Source: Neospora caninum Liverpool
Lineage: Eukaryota; Apicomplexa; Conoidasida; Eucoccidiorida; Sarcocystidae
DNA length: 64,000 nt
Direction: 5' to 3'
Assembly: GCF_000208865.1 (NCBI RefSeq)
Contig: NC_018394.1
Span: forward strand, 641,635 to 705,634
This document shows, one piece after another, positions 34,306 through 51,886 of this stretch. Numbering within the stretch: position 1 is the first letter of the stretch; each line of letters begins with the position of its first letter. The position numbers and the translations under genes are program-made. The notes beneath the pieces are model-generated. The model saw only the letters and a list, made by a program, of their open reading frames with translations, had not been told where the DNA came from and ran no database searches.

Positions 34306-37300
34306 ATGGCCCTCTCGCGGGAGAACGCCGGCTTCTGCGCGTCGACGTGTGGCACCCACATGGTGGGTGTCGGCGACAGGCGCGGGGCGTTCTTTCGTTC
34401 GCCGCCGCGAGATCCTTTTCTCTCGTCTACCTTTCCGGTCCAGGGGCTCAAGACCAAGAGTGGAGGCAGCTTCGGACTGCTCAGGGAAGAACTCGAGGTC
34501 ACAAAGGGTAGACTGTTAATGAAGGAGGAAATGTGCGGCCAGCTGATTCAAGAGAACCAGCAACTCCTGAAGTCCCTGCAGACGCTGCGGAGAGAAGACA
34601 CGAACCACATCCACCAAGTCAAAAGGTACGCGCGCCGAACCGACAACGGAACAGGCAATGGCCTTCGCGCGTCGGCTGTCAGTTCTTCCGGCACCTGACA
34701 ACAAATTACACACTGTACACATGCGCATGCACAGAGTGCTAGAGCAGAAGACGCCAAGCGCTTACACGCAACTCTAACGGATACGCAGACTGCGAATCCA
34801 CCGCGTGTCGGGGGACCGGAACGCATTAGTGGCTACGCTACTAACGCGACTGTCTCCTTTCTTCTGAGGCCGACTGTTTCCTTTCTTCTGAGGCCGGCTG
34901 TCTCCTTGCACGCGAGGCGGTCCCCTCGTCCCTCACAATGAAAGCTCTGTTAGAGTTCCAAGCCTTTTAGAAGCCGTTGGGGATGGCTAGGCTTCGCGCA
35001 TCGAAGGAAAGAGTCTTTTCAGCCCCCGCGGGGATGTGTGTGTGTGTCTGTGTGTGTGTCTGGCTGGCAGCGAAGCCGCCAGCGTGGTCCAAAAGCTGCT
35101 GGAGGAGGAACAGCTGCTCAGAGAGGCAAACGCGGCGATGCAAGACAAGATTCTGAGCTCTAGCGAAACGCTGAAGCAAAAGCAGGCGCAGCTGACAGCA
35201 ACACGTGAGCACGCGCGGGAGGGCGAGAGGAAGTCGAACCTGAAACAGAGCCGAGTTTCCGTGCACATGTTTGGCAACACGAAACGCAGGTCGATTTGGT
35301 TACAGCTTGAGATGTTTGACGCGTGAATTTGTTCGTATCCTCGGCCTTCTGGGAGGATCATCAGACAAGAGAGTTTTTGCTTTGCAGCTGTCGGAGCGCG
35401 CAGGCCGTGGCGTTCGGGCGAGCCGGCCTGATGCCTCAAAAGCCGGCTTCTTGCCTGTCTGTGTCTTTCTAATGCACAGTCATGAGAGAAAAAGATACAA
35501 ACATTGATGAGTGGCGTTGTGCGGGAGGGTAGATCGATTCGGAACGCAGCCGGTCTCAAACCGCATACAGATCTGCATGCTGGAACGAAATGCTGCGGCG
35601 CATCTTGTAGGTGCACGCCGCTCATCCGCGAGTCTCTTTCTATCAGCACATCGCTCTCTCTGTAGATGTAAATATACGTAGGCGTTCGCCTCTGCAGTTC
35701 ATTTTCAGTCGTTCGTCGGCTAGCTTTTCCATGTACACATGAGAACCAATCAAGGACGAACGGGGCAAGTGGGGCAATGGTCGAGAGACAGGAGACTTCG
35801 GCGGCGAAATGAGGCCACTCGATTGTTTTCTTCTCCTTTCCCGTTCAGCGTCTGTTTTTTGCCGAATCGCTTCAAAAAGCTGTGTGGATCTCGGGGATCA
35901 CTTTGCAACATATTTGCCGAAGCTGGCTTCTAGCTATCTCTGGCGGCTGTGAGCGATTTCCACTGTCTCTCTGTGTCGCACCTGTTCCCTCCGAAACAGA
36001 GACGAGCCTTGGCAAGGCTCAGGACCAGCTAGAAGTGCTGAAGCGATTCGCCGAGGCTCTGCAAGACCAGCAGGCAGCCCTCGAGGAAGAACGAAATCAG
36101 TTGAGAGCCTCGTACTTGGACATGAAGAAGGCCGTGCAAGCATTCGCGCGAGACATCGCCGCGTGCGAGGTAAGCCAAGCCAAGCTGCCGACAGGAAGAA
36201 TCGCGGAACAGCGGGAAGCGCCTCGGAGTTCTCACCAAAGCTCTCAGAGCCCGCCCTGGCTTCGAGGGGGAACAGGGAAGACAAGCAGTGGGAGCGGCCA
36301 GGAGGGAAAGGTGGAAGGCGTGCGGTATCTACGTTTTCCCGAATACTCACCCATTCCGGGCAACAGTGTATCCGGACGGTTGGGGAAGGATGAGAACCTC
36401 GTTGCATCTCCTTCGTGTGCGCTACTAAGCAGCCGTGCCAGGCGCCGTCTTCAGGCCTGGCCGACAGAGATGTTGGTCCGCGGGTGCGAAGGACGTCCTG
36501 GGATTTCTTCGCTTCATCTGTCTGCCACAGTCCGTTGAGGTTGCCTCTTCGTTTTCCCACCTCTCTCTTTATCTCGCCTTTCTCTTTGTTCGGTTTACTC
36601 TCGCTAGTTCATCATTGACGGGCACTGCGACTACGACGCTCTGGTGAGGACCGTCGGAGACGGCATTCGACGGCTGGAGGTGAGCCTTTTTGCTGTGCCG
36701 ACCGTCAGTGGCGGAGCCTTGCGCCGAGGCGCTCTCGGCGGACGGGACTCTCCGGCGTGACGCAGAAAAAGGAGGAAGAAGGGGAACACGGAGAGGGGGA
36801 AGAATTGTCCGCGAAGGAAACGTGGGTGGGGTGCGAACCCCACCCACGTTTCCTAGAGGGAAACCCGGAGAACCACAGAGGGATGCGAAGCTTGGAATGG
36901 AAAAAGCTCAGGACACGCACGTTTCTTTTTCGTTCCAAAGTATAAAAAACGGCCAGGCGGGGCGGGAGCTCGGCGCGCGCCCGCGGTTTGCGGCCTCGTA
37001 CACCCTCGCCAGCCGCAGGCTGTTTCCAAGCTTTCACCCGATCGCTCTCAGTTTTCGATCTACGGCCCTTGTAGAGGGAGAAACTGCGGATGCCAGAAAC
37101 GCCTTATAGCTGCCGTTCCTTTCTTCTCTCTTTGCTGCACGGTTCGCGTCTTCTCTTCGTGGCTTCGAGAGAACACATCTTTCCGTTTTTGTCTCGCGGG
37201 CCATGTCTATCCAAAGGGATAATACGAAGGCTGTTTTTCCGACCTCGAGGGGAGTCTGCGCTGTGAACGTTCCTACACATCCATAGTGGCGTCCCACCGT

Positions 37301-40300
37301 TTTCTCGTCTCTGCCGGAAGGCGCGGGCACGTCAGTCGTTTCGCCTCCGACGCGCCGTCTTTGCGTCTGGGAAGTGGGACTTAGAGCGCGGATCCTCCGT
37401 TTTTGCCCCGTTTCCAAAAACTGGAGTCGAGCACGGCATATATGCGTGGGTGAGGATAGCCCCTTGCTTCGTGTTTGCGAGTCGCATTGCCTGGGGGATT
37501 TGTCGCATTTCGTCGCCTGTTCTGGCTATTTGTGTCTTCGCCGTCCCCACTCAGGTGGATGTCCTCGCTCTAGATGCCCAACTGTTCAAGAAAGGACTGC
37601 TGGCCGAAGTTCCCGCTGACCTTCTCCTCGAGGTAGGCAGAACCTCGCGCTTTTGCGCCGAACACGATGTGTCGCAGAGACGCAGAGGAAACCGCACACC
37701 AGAGGCTGACGCTTACTGTTTATGAACGCGAGGGAGGCCTGTCCTCTGTCGTTCACTCGCGGGCAGCGAAGCGAGAGCTTCGCTTCGTACACCTTACGTC
37801 CCTAATTGCACCCGTATGTATGTATGTATGTATGTATGTATGTATGTATGTATGTATGTATGTATGTATGTATGTATGTATGTATGTATATATATATATA
37901 TATATGTACCTATGTGTATATGCATATATATATATATATATAAGTATACATATCCACCTTTGCATGTGTTCATTTCTCGCTCTGTATAAACAGCGCGATA
38001 GAATTATGGGAGGGGGGGGGCCGCTCCAAAGGAGAGACGACGGCACTGAGCGTTTGGGCGTTTCTTCCAGGCGGTGCGCCTGTGTTTCCCCACACCGTTT
38101 GTTTCACACGTGCCACGTTTTTCGAGAGGACCGTTTTTCTTAAGCGTTCGGTTTCCTGCTTCCTCTTTCAGCCTATAAACGACCGCATGGTCCCGACGAC
38201 GGAGGTGGAGAAGGCGCAGAGGGGTCGCCGTCTGTGGCAGAACAAACACGAGGTAGGTTTTCCAGCGGTGAGTCGTGGATTTCCCGAGCCTGGTGTGAAT
38301 TTGACTCGCACGCAACTCTCCTGTCCTTTATCTTTTTAAACACATGTGTCTTTTTCGGGGAGTACACACACGGCTAGAGAGCCGTTTCGGGGTTTTGGGC
38401 GCATGCGTCGACTTTGGGCTCTCCTGCGCATTGCCTGCTGGGTCACTGTGTCTCTCAACGCCGTCTCAGAAAGTGGAGCGCAGGCTCGCGCAGCAAGAGG
38501 CAGAAATCCGGAAACTGAAGAGCGATGTGGATGACAGAAATCGACGGATCGTTCAGCTGAGGCTCCTCCTTGGCACACGAAAGTGAGCAAGTGTACACCC
38601 GAGAAAAGACCGGTGTTCCCCGTTTCCCAGAAAGAATCGCACACGGACCGTTCGTAGTGATGAGGCGACGGCGTCGACCCAGCGAAGTCCGCAGACAGAC
38701 AGAAAACTCACAGGTTCACCCCGCGTCATTGCGTTCACCGGTCCATTCGCATCCCAGCGTCGGGAGGGGTTAAAGGAGAAGAGAGGACGCATGGGAACGG
38801 CTCGAACACAGGCTCCAGCACACACTTCCGACAGCCCTCCTCTGCACGTCACAGTACCGGAATTCGTCGCTTCTCGAGCGCCACGAAGCCGGCATTGCGC
38901 GTCTCTGCGACGCCGCGGAGACGAAGCTGAGGCACCATCTTTGTCTCGCGCCTGCGTGCTCTGCACACCTCTCTGTCTCTTTTCTCCTGCTCGATCTTGT
39001 CGGGCTGCTGCTGGGCGGCCGCCGCTCTAAACGGAACGTGAAGTGTGGGGTCGCTCGTTTCTCTCGGCTCGTTTCGCGTGTCTCGGCCCTTTTCAGAGCG
39101 AAAGAAGAAGACCAGAGGAACCTCGGAGACAAGTACCGCGAGTTGCTGGAGCGGATTGGAAAGGTGGAGAAGGAAAGGTGAGGACTGGGACTGAGTCGAG
39201 AAGCGAACGAGGCGAGGGCGTCTGAGCGGCGAAATCCAGCTCTCCCTTTCGCGGGCATGCCGCAGTTGACACGAGGCACGCGGCGTCACCGAGTCGCACG
39301 ACGAACAGACACGGAGTCCTGGCATCACACACGTGTCTGTACTTCCACAAGTCCCCGCAGCGCCACGGAGAACGGTCTGTGACTGTGCAGAGGCATGCAT
39401 CTGCACACAGCTACAGACACATCCACGAAGATAGATAGGTATAGGTTTTCACCCGTGTGTATGTTGGCTCTCGGGGAGACGGCGGGGGGATGTTTGTAGT
39501 TCCCTGTCCCGGTCGATTCTTCTTTCTGTCAGAGATGAGTTGCGGAAGTGGAAGGCGAACCACATCTTTTATCAGCGCCATGTCGCGTCGTCTGCTTCGC
39601 CAGCGCATGCAGCGGCACAGGGGCCCGCGAAGAAGGCTGGTGGTGCGGTCGGACGCGGGTCTTTCTCGCCTTCTCCGCGTCACCTCTCCGTGACTCGAAA
39701 GGCCTTCGCGGAGGGAGAGAGGCTGGTGCCTCTCCCGCCTTCGCGACGCAGCACGGGAGCGCTCTCTGTGCCCGACCCCGCTCGTGGGCGGCCGTCCCTG
39801 AGTCGGCCTGCACCAGAACCAGGAAGGAGCGCGCACGCGCGACCACCCACATCTGCGCTCGGGTCAGGTGGGCGGCTGGCCGTCTCGCCTTCCGGGTTCC
39901 GTTCTTCGCTCCTGAGTGAAGGTCGCGCGAGTGCGCCGCGTCTTGCAAGGACGGTTCCGACTCCCCAGGCGACGCCCCGCACCTCGGCAGCGGCGCGCCT
40001 CGCCGCGTCTCCGGAGCGGACACGGGAGCTGTCGCGGGCGTTGAGCTCGGTGAGCGACGCAGGCCCCGAGTCCGCGACGGTCTTCCTCGGAGGCACCGGC
40101 AGCCCGAGCGCCGCGAGGGAGGTCGGCAAGAAGGCGAGGGAAGGCGAGAGAGAGAGCGCGCTCTCGGGTGTGCTGCCGGATTCGGCGGTGGTCGCGCGCC
40201 CAGCCGCCGACGAACTCGATAAGAAGCCGCGACGCGAGACGGAGACGCCGCCGGTCGTCGAAGTCCAGAGCACCTCTCGAGACGCTGGGCACGTTCTCGA

Positions 40301-43209
40301 AGGGCCGTTGAAGGCCAGACCGCGTTCCCACCTTTTCGGCGAGGCGGCCGAAGCGCGAGAACTCCGCGAGGGCGAGGGGGGAGAGGCGCGCAAACAGGCT
40401 CCCCAACGCCAGGGAGTGTACGACTTTCTCGAGCGCACGCCGGTCTCGCTCCTGCCTCTCGGCCCGAGGTTGAGTCACCGCAGCCATCGCGGAAGCAGGC
40501 GCTCGGAAGGATCGAAGACGAAGGGCGGGCGAGCGAAGCCGCTCGTCACATCTTTGTCTTCTCTGAGCAAGAAGCGGTATTCCTTCGCCGCCCCGAGCCG
40601 AACTGTGTCGAGCCTCCTAGGAAAGACGCGCACAGTCTCGAGTCCAGCCTTCCAGGCGACCTCGTCCAGAAGTTGGGTGAAGGACCGCAACGCGGAAGAG
40701 GAACAGGACTGGACCGGTGGAGCCAGGCGCCGTCCGAAAAGTCCGGAGGAATCGCCTGGGGCGGCGGACCGGAGTCGGGGGAGTGTGGCGCCTCCGCTGG
40801 GCGCGCAGGCCTTCTTCGGCGTCCCAGAGCCCCGCGAGGGAGACCGCGGAGACCGAGAAGGCAGACTGCGGTCGGCGCAACGAGGCTCTCCCGAGAAAGG
40901 CCGCGCTCTCGGCCGTCACTTGGGTCCCGTCCAGAGGTCGGCTGTCCAGAGAACGTCGCAGTTGGTGGGCGCGGAGGCAGTCTCCGTTCTCTCGACCGTC
41001 GGGAGACGCCTGGAGACAGATGACCGAGTCCTTTCCGGGAAGAGCGACGTCAGGCTGCCGCGCGCCGCGGGGCGGACCTCCGCCGACCTGCAAAGTTCCG
41101 GTCTTGCCCGCGAAGCTCCCGACGACGGACCTGGCTGGCCTCGCGCAGCCTCCCGCGTGACGCGGCGAACGTTGGAACTGATTGCCGGCCGAGTTCCCAG
41201 AACGGAGGCTGTCGCCTCGCGCCTTGCCGACCGCCGCGGGCCCGATCAGCGCGAACAGGAAATCCTCAGACACTACGAGAGTCTGCCGAGCTCTTCTGGG
41301 CGCCTCGAGGAAGGTCTGGGAGGCGGCGCGGTGTTTCACAGCCTCGAAGGCATTGTGGAGCGCCGCGCAGAGGCCGAGACGCCTCCGGAGAGAAGCGACG
41401 TGCCGCCGCGGCTGCATGCACAGACCCGAGAGGGTGTCTCCGAAGGCGAGCATCATGGCGACGCAGGGACGCGAGTGGCGGCGCTCCGGGGAAGCGTGAG
41501 TCGAGAAGCCGGGACGAAAACGAACGGCGAAGTGGAGACGTTTACAGTTCGAGAGATCGAGGCAGAAGAAACGGGTGGGTTCGACGAGCGCGTGCAACGC
41601 GGCTCTGGAGAAAAGAGCTCCCACATGCCTTCCTCATTCTCTTCGCCGACGTCGACCGACATCATCCGCGCCTTGGAGTTGAGTGAGGCCGATCGACGCC
41701 GGCAGGAACTGCCTACGCGGGAGACCCGAGGGAGTTTGACGGAGCAGGGACAACGGCCACTCGCCTCTGCGTTCGCGACTGCGGGGAGGGTGAGTTCGCT
41801 TCCGGTTGCAAGGCGCTTCACGTAGACGCGCACGAACGCAGAGAGACGCGGAGAGAGAGACAAAAGGCAAAGAGAGAAGCCGCAACGCAGAGAGAACACG
41901 AGGGAGAGAACAAGCGACGCAGAGAGAACACGAGAGAGAGAACAAGCGACGCAGAAAGAACACGAGAGAGAGAACAAGCGCCGCCGAGAGAACACGAGAG
42001 AGAGAACAAGCGCCACGGAGAGAACACGAGGGAGACAACAAGCGGCACGGAGAGAACACGAGAGAGAACAAGCGCTACGGAGAGAACCCGAGAGAGAGAA
42101 CAAGCGACGCAGAGAGAACACGAGAGAGAGAACAAGCGACGCAGAGAGAACACGAGAGAGAGAACAAGCGACGCAGAGAGAACACGAGAGAGAGAACAAG
42201 CGACGCAGAGAGAACACGAGAGAGAGAACAAGCGACGCAGAGAGAACACGAGAGAGAGAACGAGCGCCACGGAGAGAACACGAGGAGAGCCTGTTTGTTC
42301 CCCGTGCGTTTCTGAATTCATCAGGGGTTTGTGTCGCGTCTTGTTTGTTGTTTCTTGGAACTTCGCTTCTCCTTGTTCTTTGTTCTCGGCCACTGAGTCT
42401 CATCGGTCTCCGTTGTTTGGCATGTTACGTTTTTCTGCCGGCAGTTCTGTGTCTTCGGGGGTCTCCTCGTTTGGCGCGCTTAATCGGCTGTCGCCCTCAC
42501 CTGGTGTCGCCGGACTTTCCCGCGTTTGCTTGCCGTGTGTTCTCCTCTCCCGCACGGCTTTTGCCTTTCGCTTCAGACTCCACGAAGTGCCGAAACGTCC
42601 AGGGGTTGTTTCCACCTCTGCTCCCTCCAATCTTCGTGCGACACGCCTGTCTCTGGTTTCCCTTCGTTGTTACAGGGCGCAGCTTCGCCGGCTGCCTGGC
42701 CCCCCAGCGGTGTCCCGGAGAAGGCGGAGAAGGAGGAAGGCGGCTATCTGGAGACTTCTTCCTCTTCTGCGTCTTCGGCGCCGTCGTCTGTCCCACTCGT
42801 TCGCGCCAAAACGCTCGTTCCGAAGGCGAGGCCGAAGACGCTGCGAGCACGACCGGAGAAGGCGAGGAGCGGCGAGAAAACGCCGGGGAGTGAAGACGCG
42901 TCCTCAGGTTCTTCGGTTCCAGGAGACCCCGGCGCAGCCACGCGGGACGAGACGGGAGAGACGCTGGAGACTCTGCGGCAAGACCGCTTGGCGGAAGACT
43001 CTCGGACCAGCCTGGGTGAGGGGGGAGGGAGTAGGGCGGCGGCGGGGTCGGGTCAACGGGGCCATCTCGTGTCCGAGTCAAAGTCCGGCGTGCAGTTGAG
43101 AATCATTCAGGCGTCGGCCGCGACGCTGACGACAAAAGAGGACGAGAAACCGAGCGACAAGGTGCGTGGCACGGACAGCCCGAGCGGGTCCGTTTCGAAG
43201 GAAGAGTGA
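34306..43209 (+). CDS. Coiled-coil protein with long disordered C-terminus
   Basis: Exons 34306-34625, 35071-35204, 36000-36169, 36608-36679, 37555-37632, 38172-38252, 38470-38582, 38812-38931, 39097-39177, 39533-41789 and 42676-43209 total 3960 nt (1319 aa) with every phase consistent. The ATG sits in ACCATGG. Exons 1-9 encode heptad-rich helices (LREELEVTKGRLLMKEEM, VVQKLLEEEQLLREANAAM, RLAQQEAEIRKLKSDVDD, DKYRELLERIGKVEKER), so the first 420 or so residues form a coiled coil. Exons 10 and 11 encode about 900 Ser/Arg/Glu/Pro-rich residues without a recognised fold. The end of exon 8 is doubtful: the only in-phase site is a GC donor (GAG/GCACC), and reading straight through to 39177 also stays open. 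No family is recognised. A cytoskeletal, basal-body or scaffold role would fit the architecture but is not shown. Confidence 0.72.
36816..36853. repeat. Perfect 17-bp hairpin with GCGA loop in an intron
   Basis: GGAAACGTGGGTGGGGT at 36816-36832 is the exact reverse complement of 36837-36853, with the tetraloop GCGA between. It lies in the 36680-37554 intron of the coiled-coil gene. GNRA tetraloops are very stable in RNA, so the transcript would fold here. Function unknown. Confidence 0.92.
37812..37945. repeat. GTAT tetranucleotide microsatellite running into TA repeats
   Basis: About 18 GTAT units from 37812, then TA dinucleotides and a mixed TATG stretch to about 37945. It lies in the intron 37633-38171 of the coiled-coil gene. 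Confidence 0.92.
41840..42285 (+). repeat. 32-nt minisatellite in the last intron of the coiled-coil gene
   Basis: About 14 tandem copies of a 32-nt purine-rich unit containing GAACAAGCGACGCAGAGA. Copies at 42080-42270 are nearly identical; earlier ones vary (CGCCACGG, CGGCACGG, CGCTACGG in place of CGACGCAG). The array starts about 50 nt after the donor at 41790 and fills half of the 41790-42675 intron. One strand is almost all A and G apart from CG steps. Confidence 0.93.
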
Positions 43210-44497
43210 GCGCGGTCGCTCAGCCAGGAGAAAGAGACAAGAGAACGCGCAACGAAAATCCGGAAAAACGGCAGTGTCGTCTCTCATTGCAGATTCCCGT
43301 CCGCTCTTGGCTGGGTGTGGTGTCTCACGCTTCACACTCAAACCCACGCATTCCGGGGAGACTGTGCGCCTTTGAATTCGTTTTTGTGTGTCTCCGTCGC
43401 CGCCCGCTCCCTGGTGTCGAGAGGGAACGGGCGACGTTGCGGGCGTGGCCCACCAAGGCCAATTCCCCAGCGCCCGCGAAAGCTTCACCGCGCCGCGTCT
43501 CGCGAACGCGAAACGACGCGCGCGAACGAACTGGCGGCTGCCTGTGCAAAGCAAAGCGCATCGCTCGTCAGTTGAAAGCGCGTCAGTCACTACGTCGTGC
43601 GCACTGAATATATACATATATATATATATATACATATATATACATGTATATATATATATATATCTGTGGTGCAGAGGAGCTCTGCAGGTATCTAGGAGGC
43701 ATTGCGCTATGGCGTTGTGTTTGCACGTAAGCGTAGAAATGCATGTGGCTGCGTAGAGGGGCAGGAGAGGCGTGTCCAGTGTACATGTGAAAGATGCGTT
43801 TCCGAAAAGATTTACAGACGACGAGTGGAAGTTGACTTTATCATCACAAAGATGTACAACAGTGTGTCGTATAAGTCTCATGTGATGCCACCGTGTGTGT
43901 CGCGGGGAAAGGCCGTCAACTCGGTGTTCCTAGAGAGGCGGTCGCGTCTTCACAGCCTGTCTGTAGTCGCGCCTTGCCTGGGAAGTCGAGGTTCGCGAAA
44001 ACACGGTGAAGTAAAGCCGAGAATACACGCTTGGTAACGCTGCCGTATCTTCGCTTTGCGTCGAGCCACAAGAGCGTCAAGGCAGAAGACGGTGATACAA
44101 AGAAAGGCGAAGCGAGACAACCGCCATGTGCTTCGCATATACTTGGAGGGACGAGGCTTTACACGAGACAGTCTCACTGCCGACTGGGCAAAGAGGGATT
44201 CTGGCGCCGCCCCGTCAGTCTCCGCAGCGCCTGCGGCGTCTTCTTCGGGCCGAGAACGCGGGTCAGTGTCTCGAGGTTCTCCCTCTCCTCAGGATCCTCA
44301 TGCAGATCTCTGCAGCTCTGAGTCTTCTCTCCCGTTCCGCTTCTCTCGACTACACTTTCCCCCGTGGCGCTTCGGTCTCGCCGGGCTTAACCTCCTCGAC
44401 TTCACGTAGGGCCCGCTCTCCGTGCTGTTCCTTCCTCTCCGCGTAACCCGCCCGGTCTCTTCCCATCACCTCACAGCGACGGCCAGCTCTGTATCTA

Positions 44498-44538
<41 letters not shown>

Positions 44539-44660
44539 GGAAGCGTTCGTGGAGGTGTATTCGATTGGTGGTCTCTGAGTTTTCAACCTTTTCTTCTAGC
44601 GCGGCGGATGCGTCCCGGCGAGTCTGCCTTTTTCGTGAGAACGCGACAGCGGCCGGAGAG
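43210..44660. other. Convergent spacer between the coiled-coil and adenylosuccinate lyase genes
   Basis: The two 3' ends face each other. It contains TA tracts at about 43607-43665 and 44503-44539, the second preceded by TCTC repeats. No coding signal is seen. Confidence 0.6.
43607..43665. repeat. TA microsatellite with CATA interruptions
   Basis: TATA tracts broken by CATA at regular distances, in the convergent spacer. Confidence 0.9.
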
Positions 44661-49459
<4,799 letters not shown>

Positions 49460-51886
49460 GTTGGATATCAAACGGCCACACGGCGAGAACGAGCGGAGAG
49501 AGCGAGGGGAAGAAACAGAATAAAGAGAATAAAAAAGAGATACAAGCGGTCGCCCGAGGAAGGCGAGCGCGCGTGAGGCAACGCGGGACGTGTGCAAGAA
49601 AACAGGGGAAAGAATACCGTCTTCAATTCGCGGGACCGGTGGCTACAGGACTGCACTTGATTCAACATCGAGCAACGCCGCCGCAAGGAAAACCCTCTTG
49701 ATTTCCTCGTTGAGGAGAGAGGTGGGCAGAGCAGAGACAGACGAAGAGGAAATGGAGAAAAGACGGAGGGAAAAGGAAACAGAGAGGACAGAATGACGGA
49801 AGACTGGGGAAAAGGTTCTCGCCCAGACGATTGACCTGAGCACTCAACCACGCGCGTCATCTATTTGCATGCATGTTTCCACTTCCAGAAGCAAATGCAG
49901 ATGTACGCACTTCCAATCACGTACGTCACCTTTCATACGTCCAAAAGTATGACCATACACATCTATGCAACGGAGCGAGACCGGTGGAGAGTTCAACCGT
50001 TGTGCTTAGCCGTCAGCATTTTTGCTTTTACGTTTCCTTTCAGCCAACGAGCTCAACACGAAAACTGTCGTGTGCCGTGCACGAGTCGGGTTATCCTCCT
50101 AGCCATGGAATGCGTCATCACTTTCTTCTTTCGAGGTCAGCCTCAGCATCTGTCTGACGCAGAGAAACTCAAAAGAAAACGCAAAGTTCGAGTGGCGAGC
50201 GTCGCCTCGTGCAAAGTGAGCACGCGTCCCCGAGGCAAGTTCGCCGCACACATTCCCTGCAACTTTGCGGAGAGCGACCGCAGAGACCGCTCTGGAGTTT
50301 ACGCGTTTCTTTTCTCCGCAGAGTACAGTCTTTTTCGCGTCTGTTTCCGCTCGTTTCAGCTGCAAAAAGGTGTCGTATCCTGGGAGTTTCTATACTCCGG
50401 AACCTCACCACTGTGCATGCCTGTGTCGGCGATCCCTAGGACGGAGACGAGACAGGAGGGGGAGAACCCTCCGGGCTCGCCTGTGATACGCCATCGCGGA
50501 GGAGAAAAAACACGGAAGACTGACGCAGAGAGATGCAAATCCAGAGATTATTCCCCACGCGAGCGGTTTTTCTGCAAGGGTTCTCGAAGCCACAAGCGTT
50601 GGATTTCAACATCCTGCTGGTATTCATGTTTGGAAACTGTAGTCGTTGACACCGTCTGTCTAGTCTATAAGCACGAAACCAAAAAATATCGGTAGTAAGA
50701 TGTAGGATTGTAGCTCATCTACCGCAGAAGATGTTAGGCGCCTGTGGAATAGCACTGCCTATCGTCAAGATTTGCCACAGAAACTCGCCGTGGACCATGT
50801 GCACTGGGGTCAAGCGTGGGACCACCTCGTCTTGAAAAACCTCGGACAAAATCGGTGACGCAAAACCGACTGTGCGCCCGTGCAGCCGCTCACATCGTGG
50901 CTTGTCCGAATCTTGGCCGGCGCAGCTTCGAACAATAAACCCGCATCACGCTGGAAAGTCTACAACGCTGGAAACTCTATCCCGACACCCGCGGCTTTGT
51001 GCACCTAGCGACAAGCGCGCCGTTTCTGAGTGTTACGAGAATCTGCCTGGATCTCTATAGATTTTAAGCCTTACACTCGTTCCTTTTCATCGTTCCTTCT
51101 AAAAGGCTAAATTCTGCATAAAAATCCGCCGATGCGACACGCCGCGCACACAGTCCCCCTGAGATGCACGTGATCGCCGGAACAGGATGGTCCACTGCCG
51201 AGGCAACGACGGCCAGGCGAGATTTGTGCGACTCCGCTCGGCGCATAGGCGGTCCCCTAGACTGCTAGACCACCGTTTCCTGCAAGTACCGTTTCAGCTT
51301 TCCTCTCATAACCGAAAAAGCATTCGAGTTGCGGGCGCAGATCTTTCCGTGAGATCCTGCTCGTCTGGGAACACCAGAGAGGCCGGCGGGGGCGACGCGG
51401 ACTCGTCCCTCGTCCGAAACGCGCAACGGTCGCATGAAAGAGGAGGCCGCATACCACTCCTAACTCCCCCCCCCCCTCCAAAATCTCCAGCAGCGCACAG
51501 GATCGCACCCCGCACCGCACAAACGCCTACCGGACACACATCAGAGACCGATCTGTGCCTCACACACGCTCCGCACTCTCCTCGGTCGCCTCTCTCTTTT
51601 TGCACGGCTCGTCACCCCACTCGTATACGCCGGGCGAATGCCGCGCACCGAACAGCCTTCGCCCCTCCTCTCGCTCCACGCCAGCCGGAGGCGTACGAGG
51701 GCTGCATGCGCGTGACCCAACACACCAGTCGGGACGCAGTGTTTTCTCTGCCGCTCTCTCCGCGCGGAAAACCTTGAGCAGGCAGAAACTCCGAAACTGC
51801 ACACCAACGCCTGCGTCGCTTCTTCTCGCTGTTTTCGCGACACAAACGGTCGCGTCGCATCAATCGCAAACGCCTCCTGGAGTTCG
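49460..51886. other. Spacer between myosin 3' end and lyase 5' end
   Basis: Both neighbours are on the minus strand, so this should contain the lyase promoter and the myosin 3' flank. An open frame of 276 codons at 49865-50695 on the plus strand has no recognisable domain and I do not call it. A run of C occurs near 51468-51478. TGCATGC-type words, a known promoter motif in apicomplexans, occur near 49866-49872. Confidence 0.45.

Noticed and set aside
41840..42285. CRISPR-like regular repeat pattern
   Set aside because: The units are contiguous with no unique spacers and sit in a eukaryotic intron, so it is a minisatellite.
41453..42403. 316-codon minus-strand frame with repeated LSLVFSLRRLFSLSC units
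   Set aside because: It is the translation of the purine-rich minisatellite and part of exon 10 on the wrong strand.
49865..50695. 276-codon plus-strand frame
   Set aside because: No recognisable domain, no splice-linked partners and irregular composition; probably chance, though transcript data could change this.
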